Shown here piece by piece: positions 9,951 to 18,730 of a stretch of 64,000 bases of DNA. The first letter of the stretch is position 1. Each line of letters opens with the position of its first letter. Source of the DNA: Fischerella sp. JS2. Its GTDB lineage: Bacteria; Cyanobacteriota; Cyanobacteriia; Cyanobacteriales; Nostocaceae. The stretch covers positions 5,457,724 to 5,521,723 of the forward strand of contig NZ_CP135918.1 in NCBI RefSeq assembly GCF_032393985.1, in the 5' to 3' direction. The notes beneath the pieces were generated by a model. That model did not search any database, was not told the origin of the DNA, and saw only the letters and a program-made list of their open reading frames with translations. Both the position numbers and the translations under genes were made by a program.

Positions 9951-10757
9951 GTGAAGTCGCAAACATTACTATTAGCCATCACCACCGTTTTACTTTTCAC
10001 CCACAGCCCTATAACCCAAGCGTTATCAATTCCTTCTGGCTTTCAACGGGTCGTGAAAGATACTGGCGTACAAGTATATAAGAAAGATTACACAAACGGA
10101 AAGTTAGAATATGTCACAATAGTTAATATTACTGAAGGAACTATAGAAAATTTAATTGGTGCAGTAGATAATACTTCTCAAGACAAGGTGAGCAAAAAGA
10201 CGCTCAATCAGTTTTGGCAAGATGCTGTTAAGCAAAATACATCATCTCGAAAAGCGAGAGTTGTTGTCAATGGTGCGTTTTTTTCTACTCGCGAACAACC
10301 AACGGGAATTGCTTTTGGCTTGAAAGTGCGAGGAGATTTGATTACTTACGGCTATGCTATTGGTAAAGAATACCCTGGTCAAATTCGCACTTTTGCTGTA
10401 AACGCTTTATTGGCAAGTGCAAATATTCAGACGTATTTGCAACAGACGTTTGCGCGTTTCCCGGAAGTAGTCGGCGTATTAGATGTGAATGCAGATAAGT
10501 ATCCTACAAGGTATTTACCACGAACTTTTGTCGGTGTTCGGGATGTTAATGGCGATCGCATTCAAGAAACAGTATTATTATATTCCAGCAATTACGCTCG
10601 ACAAATCGATGCATCCAGAGTGTTGAAAGACTTTGGTGCTAGCGCCCAAGCGATGTTAGATGGTGGTGGTAGTACTGGAATCATTGTAGATGGCAAACCT
10701 TTGATTTCTACCAATCGTCCTATACCTCATGCGATCGCAGTATATTCTGGCAAGTAA
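9951..10757 (+). CDS. Secreted phosphodiester glycosidase family protein (NAGPA-like)
   Basis: A 268-residue protein with an N-terminal signal peptide (MKSQTLLLAITTVLLFTHS, cleavage probably after TQA) and the phosphodiester glycosidase fold (formerly DUF2233). Motifs include VVNGAFFSTREQPTGIAFG, the central NALLASANIQTYL and the conserved terminal AQAMLDGGGSTGIIVDGKPL. The family includes the mammalian uncovering enzyme that removes GlcNAc from phosphodiesters; bacterial members are exported and mostly uncharacterised. The GTG start at 9951 is forced by an in-frame stop at 9936. An AGGAGG lies too far upstream (9911) to serve it. The divergent AGE gene suggests an amino-sugar context. Confidence 0.85.
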   Translation: MKSQTLLLAITTVLLFTHSPITQALSIPSGFQRVVKDTGVQVYKKDYTNGKLEYVTIVNITEGTIENLIGAVDNTSQDKVSKKTLNQFWQDAVKQNTSSRKARVVVNGAFFSTREQPTGIAFGLKVRGDLITYGYAIGKEYPGQIRTFAVNALLASANIQTYLQQTFARFPEVVGVLDVNADKYPTRYLPRTFVGVRDVNGDRIQETVLLYSSNYARQIDASRVLKDFGASAQAMLDGGGSTGIIVDGKPLISTNRPIPHAIAVYSGK

Positions 10758-10764
10758 GACCAGC

Positions 10765-11493
10765 CTATAAACGAGTTAAACGTAACATGAGATTGCCAGT
10801 TTGAAATATTTGATATTGGACTGGTACTATCTCAGCAACAATTCTCTGTGTTTTTAATTCCGTTAGTAGCTGTGAGACATATTCATGAGGTTGTCCTGTT
10901 AAATTACCAACCGGAAAGATTCTCACCTCTTTTTTACTTACGCGCAGCAACTCTATAATCGCTTGTCGGTGAAATTCATAATCAAACTTTTCCAGATTTG
11001 GGTTAATGAGTTTGCTGTAAATAAAAAGAAAGTTACCACTGAGAACTAAATCAAAACTTCGGTCACAAAATGGTAAGTTAGGCAGTGCTGCTTGGATGTA
11101 TACATTTTCTTTTCTGCCTAATGAATAAGATTCAGCAAATATTTTTAATGCTTTAGTGGCATATTCTTTCATCTGTTCTAATGAAGAGTAAAATTGTTGA
11201 CTCAAGTATTGAGAATACTGTGAACTTACTTCTATAGTTTTATCAATATCATTATTTCCATTATCAACCATTACTAGTAGTTCATCGGTATATGAAGGAT
11301 CACAGCCGATAACATCTAACCCTTGCTGTCTAGCTTCCTCAACAAAAGAAGCTGGCCCTGCGGGACAGTCTAAAATTTTACATCCTTGCCAAGCAGACAA
11401 TTCTATATCAAACATGCTTACGTATTCTTTAAGAGTACGTCCATAAAACAGCACGTTTGTTGGCTGACTAGATTTATTATTTTCAACTGTCAT
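10765..11493 (-). CDS. Class I SAM-dependent methyltransferase-like protein
   Basis: A 242-residue protein with a Rossmann-like SAM-binding region: CKILDCPAGPASFVEEARQQG (motif I, about 36-56) followed by VIGCDPSYTDELL (the acidic motif II position). A later SFDLVLSGNFLFIYS resembles the motif IV/V region. The glycine motif is atypical (DCPAGPASF rather than DxGxGxG), but this variant is common in a cyanobacterial family. The substrate is unknown. It converges on the glycosidase gene with only 7 bp between stops and is divergent from hisD. Confidence 0.75.
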   Translation of the reverse strand: MTVENNKSSQPTNVLFYGRTLKEYVSMFDIELSAWQGCKILDCPAGPASFVEEARQQGLDVIGCDPSYTDELLVMVDNGNNDIDKTIEVSSQYSQYLSQQFYSSLEQMKEYATKALKIFAESYSLGRKENVYIQAALPNLPFCDRSFDLVLSGNFLFIYSKLINPNLEKFDYEFHRQAIIELLRVSKKEVRIFPVGNLTGQPHEYVSQLLTELKTQRIVAEIVPVQYQIFQTGNLMLRLTRL

Positions 11494-11605
11494 ATGAGAA
11501 TTTTTTGGTATTTATCGAGGGCTTAAACTTTGTTAAAATGCTTAACTCCCACTTTAAACTAGTTATTATCCCTTGAGAACGCGCACTACTGCCGAGAGAT
11601 TTACT

Positions 11606-12892
11606 ATGCAGCTACTGAAAACAACCGACCAAGATTTTTCTATCCAATTCCAAGCATTTGTCAACGAACGCAGGGAAGCAACGGTTGATGTCAGTGGCAC
11701 TGTCAAAGAAATTATTGCTGATGTCAAAGCGCGTGGTGATGCAGCAGTTAAGGAATATACTACTCGTTTTGACCGCTACAGCCCTGAATCTTTTCGTCTG
11801 AGTGATACTTTTGTTACTCAACAAGCTGCCAAATGTCCCCAGGAAGTCAGGGCTGCGTTGGAAGTTGCTGCTGAGAGAATTACTGCTTTTCATCAAAAAC
11901 AGCTACCCCAAAATATTGCCTACACCGATGAAGTGGGTGTGAAACTTGGCTTAAATTGGGTAGCTTTAACAACAGTTGGAATTTACGTACCTGGGGGAAG
12001 GGCAAGTTATCCCAGTTCTTTGCTAATGAATGCACTGCCCGCTAAAATCGCTGGTGTTGAGAGAATTGTCATGACAGTGCCAATGCCTGGCGGTGAAATT
12101 AATCCAGCAGTATTGGCAGCAGCTCAAGTAGCAGGTGTTACAGAAATCTATAGTATCGGTGGAGCGCAGGCAATAGCAGCTCTCGCCTATGGTACACAAA
12201 GCATTGCCCCTGTTGATAAAATTGTTGGGCCTGGCAATGCCTATGTTGCAGAAGCAAAACGTCAGGTATTCGGCAGAGTTGGCATTGACAGTATTGCTGG
12301 CCCATCTGAAATTTTGGTAGTAGCCGATGATCAGAATCATCCAGAATGGATTGCTTGGGATTTGCTATCACAAGCAGAACACGACCCCAGCGCTCAATCT
12401 ATACTAATTACTGACTCAGAAATTTTTGCCCAAGCTGTGATCAAGGCCGTTGAACAAATTCTTAAAACCTTATCTACTCAAGCTGTAGCTAGTAAAAGTT
12501 GGGAAAATCATGGTGCGGTGATTATTGTCAGTGATTTAGCCGCAAGCATTGCTTTGCTGAATCAATTAGCACCAGAACATGTGGAATTATGCGTAGACGA
12601 ACCACAACAGCTTGCCAAGCAAATTCGCTGTGCTGGTAGCATGTTTTTAGGTCGTCACACCCCAGAAGCAATTGGTGATTATGTCGGCGGTCCCAATCAC
12701 GTCTTACCAACAGCACGTTCAGCCCGCTTTGCTTCCGGCTTAAGTGTCTACGATTTTGTGAAGCGGATTACTTCTTTGCAATGCGATGAACAAGCATTAC
12801 AAACCATAGGCAAAGCAGCAATCAGCCTCGCCCAAGCCGAAGGTTTACCAGCTCATGCAGGTAGTGTGGCGGTAAGGTTAGAAATCAGTTAA
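11606..12892 (+). CDS. hisD: Histidinol dehydrogenase
   Basis: Catalyses the last two steps of histidine synthesis, NAD-dependent oxidation of L-histidinol to L-histidine. Family blocks are clear: VGIYVPGGRASYPSSLLMN, EIYSIGGAQAIAALAYGT, KIVGPGNAYVAEAKR, the signature IDSIAGPSEILVVAD, and the zinc and catalytic region LSQAEHDPSAQS and LAPEHVELC, ending with GPNHVLPTARSARFASGLSV. The ATG at 11606 is preferred over an upstream TTG (11573): GAGAG precedes it at good spacing and the protein becomes 428 residues, normal for HisD. It stands alone, as is usual for his genes in cyanobacteria. Confidence 0.97.
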   Translation: MQLLKTTDQDFSIQFQAFVNERREATVDVSGTVKEIIADVKARGDAAVKEYTTRFDRYSPESFRLSDTFVTQQAAKCPQEVRAALEVAAERITAFHQKQLPQNIAYTDEVGVKLGLNWVALTTVGIYVPGGRASYPSSLLMNALPAKIAGVERIVMTVPMPGGEINPAVLAAAQVAGVTEIYSIGGAQAIAALAYGTQSIAPVDKIVGPGNAYVAEAKRQVFGRVGIDSIAGPSEILVVADDQNHPEWIAWDLLSQAEHDPSAQSILITDSEIFAQAVIKAVEQILKTLSTQAVASKSWENHGAVIIVSDLAASIALLNQLAPEHVELCVDEPQQLAKQIRCAGSMFLGRHTPEAIGDYVGGPNHVLPTARSARFASGLSVYDFVKRITSLQCDEQALQTIGKAAISLAQAEGLPAHAGSVAVRLEIS

Positions 12893-13114
12893 CAGTTAAC
12901 AGTGAACAGTTAACTGTGAGTCATAGAATTTGATAACTGATAAGTGAACTACACCCCTCACACTCCTCATCTCCCCACCTCCCCCTCAAACAGCCAAAAA
13001 AGTTAAGTTATTTGTACTGCACTTGGGAATTAGGTGTAAACGTGGTGATGTATTAAGTATGAATCAAGCGATCGCTTATCAGTAATTACATTGCATCACC
13101 CTTAGGAGGTGGCT

Positions 13115-13234
13115 ATGGAAGGTATTCTATTTACAATTTTGTTAGCAGTTTATTTAGTAACCGTGAAGAAGCAGCTAACACAAGACCAGTCTTCAGCAAA
13201 TGAAGATACAAACGTGATTATTGCTGAAAAATAG
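13115..13234 (+). CDS. Small single-pass membrane protein, 39 residues
   Basis: A short frame preceded by an excellent ribosome-binding site (TTAGGAGGTGGCT, ATG at 13115). The product starts MEGILFTILLAVYLVTVKK, a single hydrophobic helix, followed by a polar tail rich in Gln, Asp and Glu. The strong Shine-Dalgarno sequence and the clean helix-plus-tail design argue for a real small protein. No family was recognised. It lies alone between hisD and the sucrase-ferredoxin gene. Confidence 0.6.
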   Translation: MEGILFTILLAVYLVTVKKQLTQDQSSANEDTNVIIAEK

Positions 13235-13605
13235 TTACTTGACCACTTTGGGTCAAATAACTCTTCCAATAACTATGATTTTGCTGTGGGTAAAGCATTT
13301 GCGCGACAAACTTGTAGAAGCGAACATTAGCCGCATCACAAATGTTTTACCCTAGCTTCTATTTAAAGTGGCACAACCGTAGCATGAGCAACTTCACGTT
13401 TTCTTAGTACAGCATTGCATTTATTCGTAGCGAATTCTATGCAGAAAAACTCTGCGTCCCTCCGCGCTGACTTTGCGTCCCCACCGAAGCTTTGAGCCTC
13501 GCTATCGCGAGGATCTTACGCTAACGGAGGAAACCTTCGCACCCTTCGGGAAGCCGCGCAAAGCGCGTCTACAAACTTCTCTGTGCGTTTACAAACATTA
13601 CAATT
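13235..13605. repeat. Intergenic palindromic repeats
   Basis: No gene seen. The segment at about 13440-13590 contains Nostocales-type repeats (CTCTGCGTCCCTCCGCGCTG) and a GC-rich mosaic of small palindromes, including CCTCGCTATCGCGAGG near 13497 and CGCGCAAAGCGCG near 13555. These look like the HIP1-rich interspersed repeats of cyanobacteria. Confidence 0.5.
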
Positions 13606-14586
13606 TTACGCTGTTACAGTAATAAATTGTGTAGAAGTTAGCCAAAGACTAGCAACAGCATACTTAACGAATACTGATTCTTGTTTAGCATTGCAAGAAC
13701 TTTTCAATTCCACAGTTTTTGTTTCGTCTTTTACCAACCTAGCCTGATAATTATATTGTGAGCCATCAGGTTTTTCAAAACTCAACTCAGCCCGAATTGT
13801 CTTTTTATCTGCACTTTGCTCAATTATTCTGCCCGCTACTTTATAGTTAAACCAATCCCATCCATAACGTAACATCAATTCTCGTTCCATAACTTGAATT
13901 GAACTGGGCAAGATTCCCCAGCCCCGATAAGCTTTTTCCAAAGATTGAATATCGCCAGTACGAGTCACAATCGACTTAAATAAATCTTGATTGAGATTGC
14001 CGTAATATCTCCCGTCTGGAAAATCTATGCAAGTTGGTGCAAACCGATGTCCACCAAAATGGCTAGATTTCCAAATCCGTACATTATTTAACTTCAAATC
14101 AGCAACAATATTTGTAGCATGAAAGTGAAAAGGATTACCGTATCGAGAGCAGCACTTATCATGACTACCGTGGGTACATACGAGAATATCTCTTGTTGAA
14201 TTTGTATCTAATTCATAACCTCCAGAGTTTCTACTCCATAAATATTTTTTAATTACTACTGCTGCTTGCTGGATATTTTCTAATCTGTACTCTCTTTTAG
14301 AGAAACCATAAGACAGCCCTTCTTGTTGTTGATAAATCAAAAGGGTTGTACTGTCTGATTTATGGGATAAATTATTAGCAATTAATAAAAATTTAATTGG
14401 CAGTTTTGCACGTTGGACTTCCTCTACCAAAGTCCGTAAATTGTTTGGAACCCAGCGAGAATGAAAGGCTTCTGCTGCCCAAGGAGTTGGACACTCAATT
14501 AATACATAAGTTTGGTGATTGCCAACACTACCAATAATATCTTCTCCTGCGGTACGGGAATTATCGGAACAAAAGAAAGTGTTCAT
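13606..14586 (-). CDS. Sucrase-ferredoxin-like (thioredoxin-fold) protein
   Basis: A protein of about 326 residues of the sucrase/ferredoxin-like family (thioredoxin-like [2Fe-2S] fold). The conserved heart is DILVCTHGSHDKCCSRYG (cysteine cluster, about residues 145-165) followed by VRIWKSSHFGGHRFAPTCIDFPDGRYYG. An N-terminal ECPTPWAAEAF block is also family-typical. The cysteines probably hold an Fe-S cluster. ATG 14586 is chosen over an upstream TTG because the conserved N-terminus MNTFFCSDNSR begins there. Function in cyanobacteria is not established. It is monocistronic. Confidence 0.85.
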   Translation of the reverse strand: MNTFFCSDNSRTAGEDIIGSVGNHQTYVLIECPTPWAAEAFHSRWVPNNLRTLVEEVQRAKLPIKFLLIANNLSHKSDSTTLLIYQQQEGLSYGFSKREYRLENIQQAAVVIKKYLWSRNSGGYELDTNSTRDILVCTHGSHDKCCSRYGNPFHFHATNIVADLKLNNVRIWKSSHFGGHRFAPTCIDFPDGRYYGNLNQDLFKSIVTRTGDIQSLEKAYRGWGILPSSIQVMERELMLRYGWDWFNYKVAGRIIEQSADKKTIRAELSFEKPDGSQYNYQARLVKDETKTVELKSSCNAKQESVFVKYAVASLWLTSTQFITVTA

Positions 14587-15746
14587 CGAAGCGTAATGAT
14601 GGGTGTACTTAGGGAACAAATCATATTACTAAAAGAGATAGTATTTTTAGTTACAATCTCTCTGTAAAAACTGCTTGCTAATTTGATGAATCAAAAAATC
14701 ATGTGCTAATTAGCAAACAAGAGAAAACAGGAATAATTGCTATCTTCCAGCCCAATCCTGGTAGCAACTTTATAACATTAATTCTTGCTAAGGTTTGTGC
14801 TGTAAATATTGTTTTCATAAAAGACATCAACATTGTTTGAAAAAATCCTCCTTTGTTGCAAACAGAGATTGTAAAATTTCTCGGTGTTGAAAAGCAGACT
14901 TTATTAACTTTGTTTTGGCAATAAAAGTAGCCAAATTTATATTTATTGACTGTATGTAATGAATGCTGTCATCAAGGGTTACTTGATGTTTGTACTTTCA
15001 TCTCATCAATATTCCAAATATTATGAGTACGTTGATTCACTTGCTCAGTAAATACAATTACTGATTTCCCTGGGAAGTTATTGCTTAAGAAAATTTCCCC
15101 AATCCCTGATTTAAATATATATTCTAATTTTTCCATCTTGCAAATGATTCTCAACAAAATTATAAAAAAATAAAAGTCATAAAGAAATAGAGCCAAAGTT
15201 AATGTTTTTAACTTGAACTCATATATTTTAAGGCTACTAAAAATATTAACAATTACTTATTGATTAAAACACAGTCATAAGAAGTATTTCTACTCAATAC
15301 TCTAGTCTGATTCAATCAATATGTGACGCTTCTCCACCTCCTGTTAAAAAATAAATTTACAGTTACATAATGAGTATCCGCCTCGAATCTAACTTATGTT
15401 TATCTTAGTTGCAAGTATTTTTTAATACATGTGGCTTTATCTATGTTTGAGATAGTGCTAAAGCCTTGTTAAATCAAGATTAACATAGGTTTAAAGTTAG
15501 AAGAGGCTAATATCATTTATGCTTGCATATCCTAGTCTAAAAGATAAAAGTTATCAATACATAAGCAAACAAGTGAGCATAAAGAAAAATCAACTGTTTA
15601 TTAGTATTATTTCCGATAAATTGGGTTAATTACCATGAAAATGAGATATTTTGGCAATGAAGATGATTTAGTCCTTATGGCGATCGCCTGTTTTTGTCCA
15701 TAGAAGTTACTATGGTGTACATAGAAAAATTAAATGATTTGTTGCT
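14587..15746. other. Long AT-rich intergenic region
   Basis: More than 1.1 kb with no recognisable gene apart from a weak 54-codon candidate at 14972-15136. It is AT-rich with frequent short A and T tracts and no long inverted repeat. It probably contains the promoters for the flanking genes and may hold small RNAs that cannot be identified by eye. Confidence 0.4.
14972..15136 (-). CDS. Possible small hypothetical protein, 54 residues
   Basis: Reads MEKLEYIFKSGIGEIFLSNN and continues with GKSVIVFTEQVNQRTHNIW to a polar end. It has a balanced composition with alternating hydrophobic strands and would be soluble. The ribosome-binding site is weak (GCAAG just upstream) and the ORF is open further upstream without a better start. 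No family was recognised. It may be spurious. Confidence 0.3.
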   Translation of the reverse strand: MEKLEYIFKSGIGEIFLSNNFPGKSVIVFTEQVNQRTHNIWNIDEMKVQTSSNP

Positions 15747-16493
15747 ATGGCTAGGGCAACCTTCCAATTTTACGCAGAATTGAATGATTTTCTGCCACCT
15801 GACAAAAGACAGGTGAGAATAGAGCATTTTTTTGGAGAAAGAGCATCCATCAAGGACATGATAGAAGCTTTGGGTGTTCCCCATCCTGAAGTTGATTGTA
15901 TTGAAGTGAATGGAGAATCGGTTGATTTTTCTTACATTGTTCAAGATGGAGATAAGATCAATGTCTATCCTGTTTCCACGGTAGCACAAACACCTATTTT
16001 GAGCCGGGTACGGCCGAAGCCGCTAAATATTATCCGCTTTGTGTTGGATATTCATCTTGGCAAATTAGCATCATCTTTGCGACTATTAGGCTTTGATACG
16101 TTATATCAAAATGATTATGATGACCCTGAATTAGCAGAAATCTCTAGCACTCAAAACCGTATTCTGTTAACACGCGACAAGGGTCTTTTGATGCGGGGTG
16201 CAGTTACTTATGGTTATTATGTCAGGAATACTGACCCACAACAACAAATTGTTGAAGTATTACGACGTTTTAATTTGTTTGAATTAGCATCACCTTTTAA
16301 ACGATGTCTGCGTTGTAATGGCGTCTTACAATCTGTGGATAAGCAGGCTGTTATTGATCAGTTACCAGATACTGTAGTGTTATACACTGATGAATTTCAT
16401 CGCTGTCAGAACTGCGCTCAAATATATTGGAAAGGCTCACATTATGAGCGATTACAAAGATTTATTGATGGTGTACTTGACGTTAGTGGTTAG
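15747..16493 (+). CDS. Mut7-C RNase domain protein with N-terminal ubiquitin-like fold
   Basis: A 248-residue protein with three parts. Residues 1-80 form a ThiS/MoaD-like (ubiquitin) domain with FYAELNDFLPPDKRQ and VQDGDKINVYPV. Residues 90-170 carry the Mut7-C PIN-like nuclease motifs RFVLDIHLGKLASSLRLLGFD and RILLTRDKGLL, with conserved acidic residues. The C-terminal zinc ribbon (about 182-235) has CLRCNGVL and CQNCAQIYWKGSHY. This arrangement is a known prokaryotic family of predicted RNases. No operon partner is evident; ROK kinase follows after 130 bp of repeats. Confidence 0.88.
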   Translation: MARATFQFYAELNDFLPPDKRQVRIEHFFGERASIKDMIEALGVPHPEVDCIEVNGESVDFSYIVQDGDKINVYPVSTVAQTPILSRVRPKPLNIIRFVLDIHLGKLASSLRLLGFDTLYQNDYDDPELAEISSTQNRILLTRDKGLLMRGAVTYGYYVRNTDPQQQIVEVLRRFNLFELASPFKRCLRCNGVLQSVDKQAVIDQLPDTVVLYTDEFHRCQNCAQIYWKGSHYERLQRFIDGVLDVSG

Positions 16494-16625
16494 TGGTTGG
16501 TGGTTGGTAGCTAGTGGTTAAAATTACCTTTATTAACAACTAACTACTAACTACTAATGTACAGACGCGAGGAACATCGCGTCTCTACCTACTAACAACT
16601 AACAACTAACTACTAACAAAAAATT
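16494..16625. repeat. Short tandem repeats with an inserted hairpin
   Basis: GTTAGTGGTTGGTGGTTGG-type units are followed by AACTAACTACTAACTACTAA-type units, roughly complementary to each other. Between them is a hairpin ACGCGAGGAACATCGCGTCT near 16564-16583. The tract fills the whole gap before the ROK gene and its GTG start. Confidence 0.6.
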
Positions 16626-17603
16626 GTGAGTTTAATTTTAGCACTTGATTTTGGTGGCACTAAGCTAGCAGCAGCGATCGCACATGCTGGTTCTCAAGAG
16701 TGGTTGGGTTACGAACGCTCTTTGTCGCCAGCCGCTGGTAATGCTAGCACTGATTTGGAGATTATGCGATCGCTCATTCATTCTCTGTTGTTAGGAGAAA
16801 AACCAGCGGCAATAGGTGTCAGTTTTGGCGGGCCTGTCGATGCCAATACGGGTACAGTCAGGCTATCACATCACGTCCCTGGTTGGGAAAATATACCTTT
16901 GCGGCAATTGTTGGCGGAGGAATATGGTGTAGTTGTTGGTGTTGACAACGATGCGAATGTGGCGGCGTTGGGTGAATACAGATATGGTGCGGGGGTTGGG
17001 TACGATAGTTTGTTTTACATTACTGTTAGCACTGGCGTCGGTGGTGGTTGGATATTCAATGGTAAGCCTTGGCGGGGTGCGGATGGTATGGCTGGGGAAA
17101 TTGGACACATGGTAGTAGATCCAGCTGGGCCAGTATGTTTGTGTGGAAAGCAGGGATGTGTGGAAAGGTTGGCGTCGGGGCCGTATATGGCGTTGGATGT
17201 GAGGGAGGTTTTATTAAACGAACCGCAAAGAACACAAAGAGGGGAGATATTGAGGGATTTAGTGGAGGGGAATTTGGAGTTAATTACTGGGAAGGTTGTG
17301 AGTGAAGCGGCGGCCCAAGGTGATAAGTTAGCACAGGAAATTTTACACCGTTCGGCTTGGGCGTTGGGTGTGGGTATTGGCAATGTGGCAAATTTGATTA
17401 ATCCGCAGCGATTTGTTTTGGGTGGAAGTGTGACAAAGGCAGGGGAAGGATATTGGCAGGTGATTCGTCAAGTGGCGCAACAGACGGCTTTACCAGAGAT
17501 TAATTTTGAGGTTGTCCCAGCAGGGTTGGGTGACGACGCACCATTATGGGGTGCAGTGGCACTTGCTCTAGAAGCGGCTTCCAGGCATTATGGCGAGAAG
17601 TAG
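16626..17603 (+). CDS. ROK-family sugar kinase
   Basis: A 325-residue ROK (repressor, ORF, kinase) protein lacking the N-terminal HTH of the repressors, so probably a sugar kinase such as glucokinase or an N-acylmannosamine kinase. Motifs: LALDFGGTKLAAAIAH (phosphate 1), AIGVSFGGPVDANTG, VDNDANVAALGEYRYGAG (catalytic Asp region), ITVSTGVGGGW (phosphate 2), GEIGHMVVDPAGP and the zinc-binding CLCGKQGCVERLASG. It starts at a GTG directly after a repeat tract, with no clear Shine-Dalgarno sequence. Given the epimerase and NahK-like kinase in the same window, an amino-sugar substrate is possible, but glucose is equally likely. Confidence 0.85.
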   Translation: MSLILALDFGGTKLAAAIAHAGSQEWLGYERSLSPAAGNASTDLEIMRSLIHSLLLGEKPAAIGVSFGGPVDANTGTVRLSHHVPGWENIPLRQLLAEEYGVVVGVDNDANVAALGEYRYGAGVGYDSLFYITVSTGVGGGWIFNGKPWRGADGMAGEIGHMVVDPAGPVCLCGKQGCVERLASGPYMALDVREVLLNEPQRTQRGEILRDLVEGNLELITGKVVSEAAAQGDKLAQEILHRSAWALGVGIGNVANLINPQRFVLGGSVTKAGEGYWQVIRQVAQQTALPEINFEVVPAGLGDDAPLWGAVALALEAASRHYGEK

Positions 17604-17667
17604 ATGAGTAGTAGGTAGTAGTGCATAGTAATAATAAAATCAGTAAGAGTCGTTTAATACAGGAGCT

Positions 17668-17877
17668 ATGCACCAGCTAGTTCGTAAAACATTGTCGTTC
17701 TCTAAAATGCTGGACAAGCATATTGGTGCAATTTGGTATTTTGTCCATCATTACAATGCTAATCTTAAGATGCTAAATCATTACAATGCACTACTACCTA
17801 AAATTGATTGGCGTTTTGCAGCTTCAGATGCCAGAGTTAAGTTTCAACGATTTTATCCTGATTTAAACCTGTCATAA
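17668..17877 (+). pseudogene. IS1-family transposase C-terminal remnant
   Basis: The frame opens with QLVRKTLSFSK and then HIGAIWYFVHHYNA, the C-terminal signature of IS1-type (InsAB) transposases. All upstream domains are missing. After HHYN the sequence does not stop as expected but runs on for about 35 residues, through a 30-bp-period duplication of ATCATTACAATGC (17747 and 17777). This remnant differs from the intact IS1-family copies at 31554 and 58072, so it comes from another element. Confidence 0.65.
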
Positions 17878-18337
17878 TTTTATTGGCAGACTACTAGGAT
17901 TATGCTACGTCGTTTTGTATCCTAAATATTTACTTTATAAAAAGTCTCCTATCAAATTAGCTTTAACTTATCAATAGCTAATTTATATTATTAAAATTAA
18001 CTTCTAGAAGTTAATCATTAAAGTAAAACTAAAACATCCATCGTAAGATAGATAATTTCGATATTCCTATTTATCAGGCTAAAAATAAAGTTCTCAATCA
18101 TAAATTAGCTAATATTTCTATCAAAAATATAATTTTTACTAATATAAAAGTCTCTAGTGTAAAGTAGCAAATGCTCATACAATAAGCTGTTAGTTGCTGC
18201 TGGTAGCAATTAAGTTTTCATCGACTGAAATTTGAGAGTTATTAGGTTAGGTAAAGCGAAAAGTTAAAACTTTTGTTTTAGATTTTCGATTTACTCTACC
18301 AAATAAACTTGGCGAACTATTTAGGTATCAAGGAATA
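17878..18337. other. AT-rich intergenic region upstream of the secreted-protein cluster
   Basis: About 460 bp, very AT-rich, no gene seen. It probably carries the promoter of the three-gene secreted-protein cluster that begins at 18338; no specific box can be defended by eye. Confidence 0.4.
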
Positions 18338-18565
18338 ATGTTAAAACGTCGTACAATACTAGCTGGTTTAACTGTGCTTAGCTTCACGTTGGCCGTCAGT
18401 ACAAAGGTCTATGGACAATCCACTAGCGGCCCAGATGCTTGGGAGACTGTCTACAATGATGCAGTTGCCGGGGCTACAACGACAATTACAGTTCCGATTT
18501 TAAGTCCCTTATTATCATTTATCCTGCAAATATTCTTCAACTTGGCAGGTTTTTGGGGGGGTTAA
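18338..18565 (+). CDS. Small secreted or membrane protein, 75 residues
   Basis: MLKRRTILAGLTVLSFTLAV forms a signal peptide (positive n-region, hydrophobic core) with probable cleavage after VYG or near residue 26. The mature part has a Thr-rich stretch and a hydrophobic C-terminal helix, PILSPLLSFILQIFFNLAG, ending in Gly-Gly. It may stay membrane-bound through that helix. It precedes two secreted proteins on the same strand (165 bp to the next start), so co-expression is likely. No family was recognised. Confidence 0.55.
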   Translation: MLKRRTILAGLTVLSFTLAVSTKVYGQSTSGPDAWETVYNDAVAGATTTITVPILSPLLSFILQIFFNLAGFWGG

Positions 18566-18730
18566 TTCTTTGTCTGATACCTAATACAGAGAAAGACTGT
18601 AAGTAGAGGCTTTTGCAGTGTAATTTTTGGATGATTTTTCAGCTTGCGATCACCTCAATACATCTTTGATCCATTAACGCAGATTATCCCATAGCCAAAT
18701 ATTCTATCACCCATGAGGAGTTTTCTTTCC

